A DNA stretch of 64,000 bases from Desulfatirhabdium butyrativorans DSM 18734 (lineage in GTDB: Bacteria > Desulfobacterota > Desulfobacteria > Desulfobacterales > Desulfatirhabdiaceae): positions 1-64,000 of the forward strand of contig NZ_AUCU01000024.1 in NCBI RefSeq assembly GCF_000429925.1, in the 5' to 3' direction. Shown one piece after another: positions 1 to 7,394 of this stretch. The translations under genes and the position numbers were made by a program. How positions within the stretch are numbered: position 1 is the stretch's first letter; the number at the start of each line of letters is the position of its first letter. A model generated the notes under the pieces. It did no database searches. It was not told where the DNA came from and saw only the letters and a list, made by a program, of their open reading frames with translations.

Positions 1-135
1 AAGAAACTGCTCGTCAAATGGTTGGATCGTCGAGGGAGAAGAGGGAGTATGTCCTGGGAAGGTTTTGAGAAACTGCTTGAGAGGTTTCCGCTTCCATCCC
101 CCCGAATTATGGTAAACTTGTTCGCATCTCGGTGA
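1..135 (+). CDS. Group II intron reverse transcriptase/maturase, C-terminal fragment
   Basis: Frame 1 is open from the window edge to a TGA at 133-135 and encodes 44 residues. The sequence contains KWLDRRGRRG, then SWEGFEKLLERFPLPSPRI, which is the style of the extreme C-terminus of LtrA-type intron-encoded proteins, where a WLNRRSQR-like stretch and a RFPLPxPRI-like tail are common. A domain V hairpin follows 14 bases later, as expected when the protein lies in intron domain IV. The rest of the protein lies outside the window, so I cannot tell whether the element is complete or active. The identification is by memory of the family tail. Confidence 0.7.
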   Translation, partial: KKLLVKWLDRRGRRGSMSWEGFEKLLERFPLPSPRIMVNLFASR

Positions 136-148
136 AAATACAGATGAG

Positions 149-181
149 GAGCCGTGTGCGTAAATAGCGCCAGCACGGTTC
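149..181 (+). ncRNA. Group II intron domain V (3' end of intron)
   Basis: GAGCCGTG at 149-156 pairs with CACGGTTC at 174-181, with one G-U pair. An inner GCG/CGC pairing closes a TAAATAG-containing loop. A 33-34 nt hairpin that starts GAGCCG and ends CGGTTC shortly after a maturase stop codon is the classic domain V layout. Domain VI and the exact 3' splice junction should lie within the next few tens of bases, but I could not place them. From about 230 to 397 I see no gene. Confidence 0.65.
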
Positions 182-397
182 TGAGAGGGGCCGGCGACAA
201 TGGCGGAAGAAGGGTGATTCGGCATCGATTCGTAGTAGCCGCGTGCGGCAAGGCGTCTCGTGCTCAAGTTCATGTGAATCGTACCCATCGACCAATAGAG
301 AAAACCGGTCTACTCGACAAAAAAACCTTCGCGCCATCGATGCGTGTTGCCGCATCCGCGCATTGATCCATCTTATCCATCTCATTCAGGAGGAATC

Positions 398-1177
398 ATG
401 TCGTATGCAAGCGTATTGACCGAAGTAACCGATGATTTTGTCGGCACCATCACCTTGAACCGGGCCAAGGCGCTCAACACCTTCACCACCCAGATGGCCA
501 CCGATTTGTATCAGGCCCTGAGCGATCTTGACGCGGACGCTCGCGTGCGGGTCATCGTCGTCAAGGGAAGCGGTAAAGCGTTTTGCGCAGGTATCGATGT
601 GAACGAGCTTTTTGGAAAGTCCACGCTCGAATACCAGAGATGGATCGAATTGATGGAATCTCCCCTGGGGTTGATCGGCCGCATGAAAAAGCCCGTGATC
701 GCCCAACTGCATGGAGTGGCTGCGGCAAACGGTTTGGGGCTTGTGGCTGCATGCGATCTGGCCGTTGCCGCAGACAATGCGCGGATGGGCCTTACGGCCA
801 TCAATGTCGGTCTCAATTGTGTCGGCCCGGTCGTCCCGATCGCCAGGCTTGTCGGCAGAAAGCGGGCCCTCGAGCTGTTGCTGTACGGAGAACTCATTCC
901 GGCAGCACGGGCGCTTGAAATGGGCCTGATCAACCGGATCTGCAAAGCGGATGAGCTGGATAGCGAAGTGCATGAATGGGCGGCGCAACTTGCCAAGAAA
1001 AGCCCTGTGGCGGTGCAGATTGCCAAGAAATCCTTCTATTCGGCGGAAGACATGGATTATCACAAGGCCTTTGAATACATGAACGAGGCATTTGCGCGCC
1101 TGTGTAGTACAGAGGATGCCAAGGAAGGAGTTGCCGCATTTCTCGAGAAACGTCAGCCCAACTGGAAGGAAAAATAG
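398..1177 (+). CDS. Crotonase-fold (enoyl-CoA hydratase/isomerase family) protein without the two hydratase glutamates
   Basis: 259 residues, the usual length of the family. The ATG at 398 has an AGGAGGA site 3 bases upstream; a longer reading from 344 lacks this. The crotonase fold is clear from KPVIAQLHGVAAANGLG near residue 98 and the oxyanion-hole segment FCAGIDV near 62. When aligned by eye to rat crotonase, Gly114 replaces Glu144 and Ala134 replaces Glu164. Ordinary syn-hydration of enoyl-CoA is therefore doubtful, and an isomerase, hydrolase or other crotonase activity is more likely. It lies upstream of bamBC, so aromatic or alicyclic acyl-CoA metabolism is possible, but the D,D-carboxypeptidase and a terminator separate them. 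Confidence 0.85.
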   Translation: MSYASVLTEVTDDFVGTITLNRAKALNTFTTQMATDLYQALSDLDADARVRVIVVKGSGKAFCAGIDVNELFGKSTLEYQRWIELMESPLGLIGRMKKPVIAQLHGVAAANGLGLVAACDLAVAADNARMGLTAINVGLNCVGPVVPIARLVGRKRALELLLYGELIPAARALEMGLINRICKADELDSEVHEWAAQLAKKSPVAVQIAKKSFYSAEDMDYHKAFEYMNEAFARLCSTEDAKEGVAAFLEKRQPNWKEK

Positions 1178-1189
1178 GACCATAAGACC

Positions 1190-2467
1190 ATGAGCAAACG
1201 ATCGGTGATCTGGTTGATGGTAGGGATGTTCCTGCTCTGTTGCGCGGGGCAAGCCCCGGCGAAGGAGCGGAAACAATCGGCTTCGAAGTCCGGGATAACG
1301 GCAAGGCATCCAACATCTGGCAAGGCAGCAGCAGTTCCGGCAACATCCAAAAAGGCGCAGGCGGGAAAGCCCGTGCTGGCTTCCAAACCTGCAGCAGCGG
1401 TTCAGAAGTCGGCGGAAGCTCAGGCCCCCTACAAGGCCTTCATTGTGGTGGATGCCGATACCGGTGTCATGGTGGAGGGAGAGAATATCCATCAGAAATT
1501 GGGGCCTGCGAGCATTACCAAACTGATGCTTGCGGCCGTTGTCATGGACAAGATCGAAAGCGGCCAGGTGCGACTTGATGATTCTGTCACGACATCCGCA
1601 GAAGCCGCTTCAATGGGAGGGAGTCAGGTCTATCTGAAACAGGGGGAAGTTTTTCCCCTCGAGGAGATGATGAAGGCCGTCATGGTGGCTTCGGCCAATG
1701 ACGCCGCTTATGCAGTGGCCGAATTCATTGCCGGAAGCCGGGAAGAGTGTGTGTCGCTGATGAATGAGAAGGCTGCCAAATTGGGTATGAACGATTCCGA
1801 GTTCTTCAGCCCGCACGGGCTTCCGCCTGCCGCCGGTCAGAAGCCGGATATTTCATCTCCCCATGACTTGGCGATTCTGGCAAGGGAGCTCGTCAAACAT
1901 CCACTGCTGCTCAATTGGACATCCCTTCAAACGGCGCCTTTCCGGGCAGGAACGCTCATCATGCGTAACCACAACAACCTCATGAAACGGTTTGTCGGGA
2001 TGGACGGGCTCAAAACGGGTTTCTATCGGGAGGCAGGTTACAGCATCGTCGCTACGGCCATGAGAGGCGACTTGCGGTTCATTGCTGTAGTGATGGGCTC
2101 GCCTTCCGCAAAAATCCGGGACGGGATTACTGATGAAAAGCTCAAGAAGGCCTTTTCCCTCTATGATCGGGTCCGGGTGGTGCGAAAAGGCGAGGTGATC
2201 GACAAGGAAGTGGCCTTGCCCGATGGCGTCCAGCAGGGCATCAAACCGATAGCGGAAGCCAGGTTTTCCTATACCGTCCCCAGAGACAAACGAAAGTTGC
2301 TGGAGAAGCGTATCGAACTGCCCGATCGGGTATCCGGAGCGATCCAGCAGGGCCAGCGCCTGGGAGAGGTGGTGATCCGGTTCAACAACGAAGAGGTTGG
2401 ACGGGTCGGGCTGGTTGCTCCGGCAGCCGTGGCCAAAAAGAGCTTTCTGAAGCGTCTCTTTGATTGA
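1190..2467 (+). CDS. D-alanyl-D-alanine carboxypeptidase (PBP5/6-like, peptidase S11)
   Basis: 425 residues with an N-terminal signal peptide (hydrophobic core VIWLMVGMFLLCCAG) and a low-complexity Ala/Lys linker to about residue 78. The three penicillin-binding motifs are all present: S108-I-T-K111 with the nucleophilic serine, S168-A-N170, and K275-T-G. A C-terminal beta-rich domain follows the catalytic domain, as in PBP5, and a basic amphipathic-looking tail (KKSFLKRLFD) could anchor it to the inner membrane. The enzyme trims the terminal D-Ala from peptidoglycan pentapeptides in the periplasm. The gene starts 12 bases after the crotonase gene, so the two are probably cotranscribed, and a strong terminator follows. 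Confidence 0.92.
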   Translation: MSKRSVIWLMVGMFLLCCAGQAPAKERKQSASKSGITARHPTSGKAAAVPATSKKAQAGKPVLASKPAAAVQKSAEAQAPYKAFIVVDADTGVMVEGENIHQKLGPASITKLMLAAVVMDKIESGQVRLDDSVTTSAEAASMGGSQVYLKQGEVFPLEEMMKAVMVASANDAAYAVAEFIAGSREECVSLMNEKAAKLGMNDSEFFSPHGLPPAAGQKPDISSPHDLAILARELVKHPLLLNWTSLQTAPFRAGTLIMRNHNNLMKRFVGMDGLKTGFYREAGYSIVATAMRGDLRFIAVVMGSPSAKIRDGITDEKLKKAFSLYDRVRVVRKGEVIDKEVALPDGVQQGIKPIAEARFSYTVPRDKRKLLEKRIELPDRVSGAIQQGQRLGEVVIRFNNEEVGRVGLVAPAAVAKKSFLKRLFD

Positions 2468-2490
2468 TGTACCTGCTGATGGATCCCCAA

Positions 2491-2530
2491 AAACCCGGCT
2501 GCAGACTGAAACGGCAGTCGGGTTTTTTTT
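2491..2530 (+). terminator. Rho-independent terminator after the D,D-carboxypeptidase
   Basis: AAACCCG-G-CTGC pairs with GCAG-T-CGGGTTT (12 bp including one G-T), with an 11-base loop, followed directly by a run of eight T at 2523-2530. It ends the crotonase/carboxypeptidase unit and isolates bamBC. Confidence 0.9.
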
Positions 2531-2565
2531 GCGGTGTATCGCGCATTTCTCCATCCATTTTTCCC

Positions 2566-2594
2566 TTGACACGCAGTTATATCATAGCTACAAC
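2566..2594 (+). promoter_or_regulatory. Sigma70-like promoter of bamBC
   Basis: TTGACA at 2566-2571, a 17-base spacer and TACAAC at 2589-2594. The predicted transcript start near 2601 gives a leader of about 105 bases to the bamB ATG. The -10 lies inside a palindrome (2576-2599), so repressor control is likely. Confidence 0.6.
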
Positions 2595-2615
2595 GTAACC
2601 ACGATCATATCGTGG
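2576..2615. promoter_or_regulatory. Two adjoining palindromes (candidate operators) at the bamB promoter
   Basis: The 24-base segment at 2576-2599 matches its reverse complement at 16 positions, in the regular form GTTAnnTnnTAGCTAnnAnnTAAC. CCACGAT-CAT-ATCGTGG at 2599-2615 is a perfect 7-bp inverted repeat at the predicted transcript start. The first covers the -10, and its core ATAGCTACA also occurs at the -10 of the hdrA promoter. Binding by a dimeric repressor is inferred; no regulator gene is visible nearby. Confidence 0.45.
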
Positions 2616-2706
2616 GCATCCTGTGCGTCGATTGTGACTCGACGAGACGCTTTTGGGGATTCGCCAGCGAGACATTCGGATCACCGGTCTTGGGCCAGGA
2701 GGAAAC

Positions 2707-4713
2707 ATGCGATACGCGGAAACGGGAATCTATCTGGAAATCGATTTATCCAGGGGAAACATCGAAAAAATACAAAGTGATCCCAGGGACACGGAATTGT
2801 ATCTGGGCGGCTTGGGTACCAATGCCAAAATGATCTGGGATCGGGTACCCCCGGAGGTCGAACCGTTTTCTCCGGAAAACCTGCTGATTTTCAGCGCGGG
2901 GCTCTTGTGCGGCACGCCGGCCATCGGTTGCAACCGCACAATCGTCTCGACCATATCCCCGCAAACCCGGCTGATGGCCTTTTCCATGATGGGCGGATTC
3001 TGGGCGCCGGAGCTCAAGTTTGCAGGCTACGACAAAGTCGTGTTGCGCGGGCAATCTCCCAGCCTGGTCTATATCTATATTCGCGATGACAAGGTCGAAA
3101 TCCGCGATGCGGCGCATTTGCGCGGCAAAGGCGCAATTGAAACGGCCGAGCTGATCCGGCAGGAACTCAAGGATTCCAAGATTCAAGTGGCATCCATCGG
3201 CGCGGCCGGTGAAAACCGGGTGTTTTTCGCCTCCATCGAACAGGGCCGATCCAGCGCCAGCCGGGGAGGCATCGGCGCCGTGATGGGCGACAAGGGCGTC
3301 AAGGCCATCGCCGTTCGGGGGACCAAAGATATCTATGTCGCCCGGCCGGAAGAATTCCTCAAGTTGTGCCAGGAAGTGATGGACTATATCAAATTCCGGG
3401 AGGCGAATCCCATTCCCGGCGTCATGCCGATTCTGGCTGGTCTGGGCTCCCCGCAGGAAATGAAGGTTCATGACGAAAAATGGCACACGGAAAACTTCAT
3501 GTGGGGAAATTCCCGGGTACGCCGAAAGGATTTCTGGAACGAGGACATCGCCCGGCAATGGGCCGAAACCCTCGATGCCATGCGCACCCGGCTGATCAGT
3601 TGCTACAATTGTCCGATGAAATGCGGCGCCACCATCTCGCCTCCCGGCCACCCCACCTACATGATGAAATGTTTCTCGAAACTGACCTATACGATGGCGG
3701 CTTTCGCCGATCTCGAATTTGGTCTCAAGATTGCCCAGAAGGCAACCGAACACGGGGTCGATGGTTTCTCTGCGCCCCAGGTAATGGCCTTTGCGGTCGA
3801 GCTCTATGAAAACGGGATCCTGACAGATGCGGACATGCCTGGTTTTCCATCGAATAATGAAGAGCGCTTCCATTGGCTGCTCGAGCGGATCGTTCACAGA
3901 GAAGGGATCGGCGATATCCTGGCGGATGGCACCTACTGGGCAGCGCAGAAAATCGGAAAAGGGGCCGAAGCCTACGCGCACAACACGATCAAGAAACACG
4001 AACAGTTACCTCTCAAACTCTCCATGCTCAATCCCATCTATTTTTTGATGTATTCAACCGGAGAAAAGATCAACATTACCCAGATCGAAGGTCAGTTTCC
4101 GCAGGCGCCGTTCCCGACGCGGGAGGCGCGAGAAGAGTTTGTGAAGGACTGGTTTCAGGTGCCCCACGAACGGTTCAAGCAGTATTTTCTGGATTGGGAG
4201 CCCCGAGGCGAAAAATCCATGCCTTTTTATCCAACCGTAGAGATGTGCTGTGATATCGTGGATTGGCAGGAGCGGATGCACTACATAGACGATGCCCTCG
4301 GCATGTGCGCCGGCCTGTCCTCTTTCCCGCTCAAACCCCCGTACCACATCCATAACTATCCGAAATTCATTTCGGCAGGCGTCGGCATCATAATGGACGA
4401 GGAGTTACTTACCGAAGCCACCAAACGATACAGGACCCTGGTCCGGGCCAACAATATCCGCAGGGGGATGCGCCGGGTGGACGACAAGCCGCCGGAGAAT
4501 CACTGGAAAAAGCGCTTCCCCGAGTTGGAAAAACAGCTTCTCGATGCCTACTACCGGATGAAGGGATGGAATCTCGATGGGATTCCCACCCGGGAAAGCC
4601 TTGAGGCCCTGGGTCTGGATTATGTCGCGAAAGATTTTCTGGAGCGGGGGATACTGAAAGAGGGAGAAGAAGCGGGTTTGGACCCATCACCTTCGGAAAC
4701 CGCACATCAATGA
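2707..4713 (+). CDS. bamB: Class II benzoyl-CoA reductase, tungsten-pterin catalytic subunit BamB (aldehyde ferredoxin oxidoreductase family)
   Basis: 668 residues; the ATG at 2707 follows an AGGAGGAAAC site. The N-terminal and middle parts match AOR-family architecture: a pterin-binding N-domain, then C299-x2-C302-x3-C306 with a distal C534, which together ligate the [4Fe-4S] cluster. Long stretches such as VHDEKWHTENF and YNCPMKCGATIS are as I remember them in BamB of Geobacter metallireducens, so BamB rather than a generic aldehyde oxidoreductase is the best call. BamB reduces benzoyl-CoA to cyclohexadienoyl-CoA at a tungsten-bis-pterin site in the cytoplasm, without ATP hydrolysis. BamC is encoded 12 bases downstream. 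The substrate could also be a related aromatic acyl-CoA. Confidence 0.88.
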   Translation: MRYAETGIYLEIDLSRGNIEKIQSDPRDTELYLGGLGTNAKMIWDRVPPEVEPFSPENLLIFSAGLLCGTPAIGCNRTIVSTISPQTRLMAFSMMGGFWAPELKFAGYDKVVLRGQSPSLVYIYIRDDKVEIRDAAHLRGKGAIETAELIRQELKDSKIQVASIGAAGENRVFFASIEQGRSSASRGGIGAVMGDKGVKAIAVRGTKDIYVARPEEFLKLCQEVMDYIKFREANPIPGVMPILAGLGSPQEMKVHDEKWHTENFMWGNSRVRRKDFWNEDIARQWAETLDAMRTRLISCYNCPMKCGATISPPGHPTYMMKCFSKLTYTMAAFADLEFGLKIAQKATEHGVDGFSAPQVMAFAVELYENGILTDADMPGFPSNNEERFHWLLERIVHREGIGDILADGTYWAAQKIGKGAEAYAHNTIKKHEQLPLKLSMLNPIYFLMYSTGEKINITQIEGQFPQAPFPTREAREEFVKDWFQVPHERFKQYFLDWEPRGEKSMPFYPTVEMCCDIVDWQERMHYIDDALGMCAGLSSFPLKPPYHIHNYPKFISAGVGIIMDEELLTEATKRYRTLVRANNIRRGMRRVDDKPPENHWKKRFPELEKQLLDAYYRMKGWNLDGIPTRESLEALGLDYVAKDFLERGILKEGEEAGLDPSPSETAHQ

Positions 4714-4725
4714 GGAAAAACCGTC

Positions 4726-5259
4726 ATGGGTGAGACGATCAAGAAAAAAATCAAGCGCATCAAAATCGATGTGAACAAGTGCAATGGATGCCGATCCTGT
4801 GAGATGATTTGCTCGGCCTACCATGCTTCTCCCAAATACAGCAGCAACAATCCGGCCCGATCCCGTATCCGGGTTATCCGGGACCCTCTCCGGGATATCT
4901 ACATTCCGGTCTATGCCGGCGAATATACGCCTGCAGAATGCGCCGGAAGGGACAAATACGTGATCGACGGCAAGGAATACGAGGAATGTACGTTTTGCCG
5001 GGCGTCCTGCCCGTCACGGCCCGAATTCAAAGAGCCTGATTCTGGTCTTCCTCTGAAATGCGACATGTGCGAGGGAGAGGAAAAGCCGCTGTGTGTCGAA
5101 TGGTGCATGGCGGAGGCCCTCGTTTACGAAGAGCGGGAAGAAGAAGTTGAAGACATTCCGCAGCCGGAAGAGCTGGAAGTGGGGCTCGAGTCGCTGGCAA
5201 ACAAATATGGCATGCAGCAGCTTCTGGAAACCGTTTCACGGATGACGCAGAAGGACTAA
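4726..5259 (+). CDS. bamC: Benzoyl-CoA reductase ferredoxin-like subunit BamC
   Basis: 177 residues; GAGGAAA lies before the ATG at 4726. It has three cysteine clusters: CNGCRSCEMIC near residue 24, CTFCRASCPS in the middle, and CDMCEGEEKPLC followed by CMAEA. This matches a polyferredoxin of the size and spacing of BamC, which carries electrons between the Hdr-like modules and BamB. It is directly downstream of bamB with its own ribosome site, so the two form an operon. The following bamD-like sequence is decayed, so this is the last intact gene of the unit. Confidence 0.85.
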   Translation: MGETIKKKIKRIKIDVNKCNGCRSCEMICSAYHASPKYSSNNPARSRIRVIRDPLRDIYIPVYAGEYTPAECAGRDKYVIDGKEYEECTFCRASCPSRPEFKEPDSGLPLKCDMCEGEEKPLCVEWCMAEALVYEEREEEVEDIPQPEELEVGLESLANKYGMQQLLETVSRMTQKD

Positions 5260-5260
5260 C

Positions 5261-5579
5261 CCATCATTTCGAAAAAAGGATCACGGCGCCCGTGGAAACT
5301 GTCGCTCTCCTTTCAAGGAAGTCATTCAGGAAATCAACGAGGCTGGTGGGGAAGCCTTCCGTTTTTGCTTCCAGTGCGGGCTCTGCAATACGGTATACCC
5401 CTGGAACCGGGTTCGGCCTTTCAGCATGCGGAAAATCATCCGCCAGGCCACATTCGGACTGACCCAAATCGAAGGGGAGGAAATCTGGATGATGCACCAC
5501 CTGCGGCAGATGTCCCCAACACTGCTCCAGAGGCGTCAAGCAGATCGAAGTCTGTGTCGTAGTGCACAAAAAACCATGA
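5261..5579 (+). pseudogene. Decayed bamD/hdrD-like gene, N-terminal remnant
   Basis: From 5312 the frame reads KEVIQEINEAGGEAFRFC, then FQCGLCNTV, the N-terminal ferredoxin part of HdrD/BamD-type proteins. Lesions are visible. No start codon lies in this frame, although a GTG at 5292 in another frame could be the old start. The fourth cysteine of the first cluster is Tyr (TAC at 5396-5398). After EGEEIW four bases (5489-5492) stand where three are expected; the next frame then gives CTTCGRCPQHC and GVKQIEVCV before a TGA at 5577. The HdrB-like C-terminal half is absent. Its place directly after bamC matches the bamBCD order. Confidence 0.75.
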
Positions 5580-5637
5580 ATATCGAGTCTTACATACTCA
5601 GTGAGACTAGTTGGCAACAAAATACCGTCTTGCAAAT

Positions 5638-5835
5638 CCGGATTGGGGTAAGGCGGCATTCGAGGTTGTAGAGCGTAGCTGCCGGGAACGCGGCATTTTG
5701 ATTCAGGCATTAAGCGGCGGCAGCCGACTGGCTCAGGTATCCGCAGTGCGGCAAGATCTGGTACATATAGACTGACTTCGGAATTGGGGTTGAGCCTCGC
5801 TGAGGCGGCTCGCCTATTGGGAATTTTTCCACATC
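5638..5835 (+). pseudogene. Decayed C-terminus of a REP-associated (Y1/IS200-like) transposase
   Basis: One frame reads FEVVERSCRERGILIQ, then GGSRLAQVSAVRQDLVHI and a TGA. A shifted frame then gives SELGLSLAEAARLLGI. The pair GGSRxxxVSxxR plus ELGLSLAEAARLLG is typical of the helix-turn-helix tail of RAYT-type transposases. The catalytic N-terminal domain is missing and at least one frameshift is present. The remnant may mark the event that truncated the bamD-like gene. Between 5836 and 5955 I see nothing. Confidence 0.6.
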
Positions 5836-5955
5836 GGCCGTGGCCAAGATTTTGATGAGGAGAAATAAAAAGTCCAATTAGTCAACAACGTACCGTACTC
5901 GCCGTACTCGCGGATATGGACCGGGTAAATCAAGTGAATGATTTTGACCAAGAAT

Positions 5956-6831
5956 CTATGCGGGCTGTCCAACCTTTTCAAAAATCTTTTCTACATCTGT
6001 CAGATGTGTATGGAGGCATAGTTCCGCAGGTGAAATTCCGAGGCTAAGCCCCATCAGCTGCGTGAAATAGAGAATCGGCAACTGAGGATGTGTTCCATAT
6101 TTCTTTGCCATATCATCCTGACGTGTATCCAGGTTGGCATGGCACAATGGGCAGGCTACAGCAATGGCATCCGCCCCCGCCGATTTGGCTTCCTGAATTA
6201 CGTTGTGACTCAAATTCACCACAATATCCGGTTTGGAAAGCGCAAGGGAAGCGCCGCAGCAAACCGTCTTATACGGCCAGTCCACAGTAGTGACACCGGT
6301 TGCCCGGAGTACGTTGTCCATGGTCATTGGATTTTCGGCGACATCGAATTCGGTGATTTTCGGGGGTCGGGTTAAAAGACACCCATAATAACATGCCACT
6401 TTGAGTCCTGACAGATTGCGCTCCACAAGCGTTGGAATCCTGGAAATCAAAGGTTTTTGAGAAAAAATCGTTAAGGGGTGGATCACCTTTGCCTCATCGT
6501 TGCAATCCTTATGGATGGCCTCCACCACTTTTCTTCTGAGATTTTTATCCGTTTTGACACTGTGCTGGGCGATCTTGAACCTGGAAAAACATGATGCGCA
6601 TGGAATGACAACCTCTTCCAATTCCATCTCGGCAAGAAGTGCCAAATTGGCCATCGGCAAGGCAATTGCCATCAGTTGGGAAAGGTTATGAACAGCGCTT
6701 GCACCGCAGCAGACCCATTTTTCAAGCTCGACCAGCTCAACGCCCAGCTTTTGACAAACCGCTTTGAATGACTTATCAAACTCCTGTCCCGTCGAATGAA
6801 GGGAACATCCCGGATAATACCCGTATTTCAT
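5956..6831 (-). CDS. hdrB: Heterodisulfide reductase-like subunit B (HdrB, two CCG domains)
   Basis: 291 residues, normal for HdrB. Two cysteine-rich CCG domains are visible. The first has YYPGCSLHST at the N-terminus with WVCCGASAVH near residue 42; the second has CYYGCLLTRP near 148 with TVCCGASLALS and ACPLCHANLD. In HdrB these domains bind the noncubane [4Fe-4S] clusters that do two-electron disulfide-type chemistry. The start codon overlaps the end of hdrC by four bases (ATGA). The last gene of the minus-strand hdrA-mvhD-hdrC-hdrB set, it probably acts with HdrC in the cytoplasm as the redox partner of HdrA. Confidence 0.9.
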   Translation of the reverse strand: MKYGYYPGCSLHSTGQEFDKSFKAVCQKLGVELVELEKWVCCGASAVHNLSQLMAIALPMANLALLAEMELEEVVIPCASCFSRFKIAQHSVKTDKNLRRKVVEAIHKDCNDEAKVIHPLTIFSQKPLISRIPTLVERNLSGLKVACYYGCLLTRPPKITEFDVAENPMTMDNVLRATGVTTVDWPYKTVCCGASLALSKPDIVVNLSHNVIQEAKSAGADAIAVACPLCHANLDTRQDDMAKKYGTHPQLPILYFTQLMGLSLGISPAELCLHTHLTDVEKIFEKVGQPA

Positions 6832-7391
6832 GGCTTTTCCTGCTTTTTCACGCGTTTGAATATTTGGTGCACAGTGCTGCCGCCTCGAATTCTGGGAAGG
6901 AGATGGAACTTGTCTTTCATGAGCATCTTTATCCCCAGCGAGATGTCCTGTGTAAATTTTCCCGTCTTTAGCTTCAGCATGCCAACCATACCCAATTCAT
7001 AAATTCTCCCGAACCAATGCAGATTCTGAACAAAGCTCTGGGTGAACTTTTGTACATCCGGAACCTGCGGCGGCCTTCCCTCGCGAGTCATCAGAATTCG
7101 AATCGTGCTCAAAGCCTCGGCAATATCGATCTCCTGGGGACAACGTGTGGTGCAGGTCAGGCATCCAGCGCACAACCACATCGTTTTGCTCTTGTAAACG
7201 ACATCCATCAACCCCAGCTGGATTGCATGAATCAGCTGCGTTGGCACAAGATCCATTTCATATGCAACAGGACAACCCGTAGCACATTTGCCACATTGGT
7301 AGCAGTAGCTGACATCCACTCCTCCCACCGCAGAGACGAGATCCGTGAGCTTAAGGCTGCTTTCATCCAAATTGATCGCTGCTTCAGTCAT
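6828..7391 (-). CDS. hdrC: Heterodisulfide reductase-like subunit C (HdrC, 2x[4Fe-4S])
   Basis: 187 residues with two ferredoxin-type clusters: CYQCGKCATGCPV near residue 34 and CAGCLTCTTRCPQ near 77. The C-terminal part is helical, as in HdrC. It starts 3 bases after the mvhD stop and overlaps hdrB by 4 bases, so translation is probably coupled. HdrC passes electrons between HdrA and HdrB. HdrC plus HdrB together equal the domain content of BamD/HdrD, whose gene is broken at 5.3 kb. Confidence 0.9.
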   Translation of the reverse strand: MTEAAINLDESSLKLTDLVSAVGGVDVSYCYQCGKCATGCPVAYEMDLVPTQLIHAIQLGLMDVVYKSKTMWLCAGCLTCTTRCPQEIDIAEALSTIRILMTREGRPPQVPDVQKFTQSFVQNLHWFGRIYELGMVGMLKLKTGKFTQDISLGIKMLMKDKFHLLPRIRGGSTVHQIFKRVKKQEKP

Positions 7392-7394
7392 ATT

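Noticed and set aside
386-1492. Long open frame of 368 codons on the minus strand
   Set aside because: It covers the crotonase gene and the start of the carboxypeptidase gene in antisense, has no ribosome site and shows no recognisable motif; high GC at third positions opens such frames.
2746-3999. 417-codon antisense frame over bamB
   Set aside because: Antisense to a clearly conserved enzyme; no domain or start signal.
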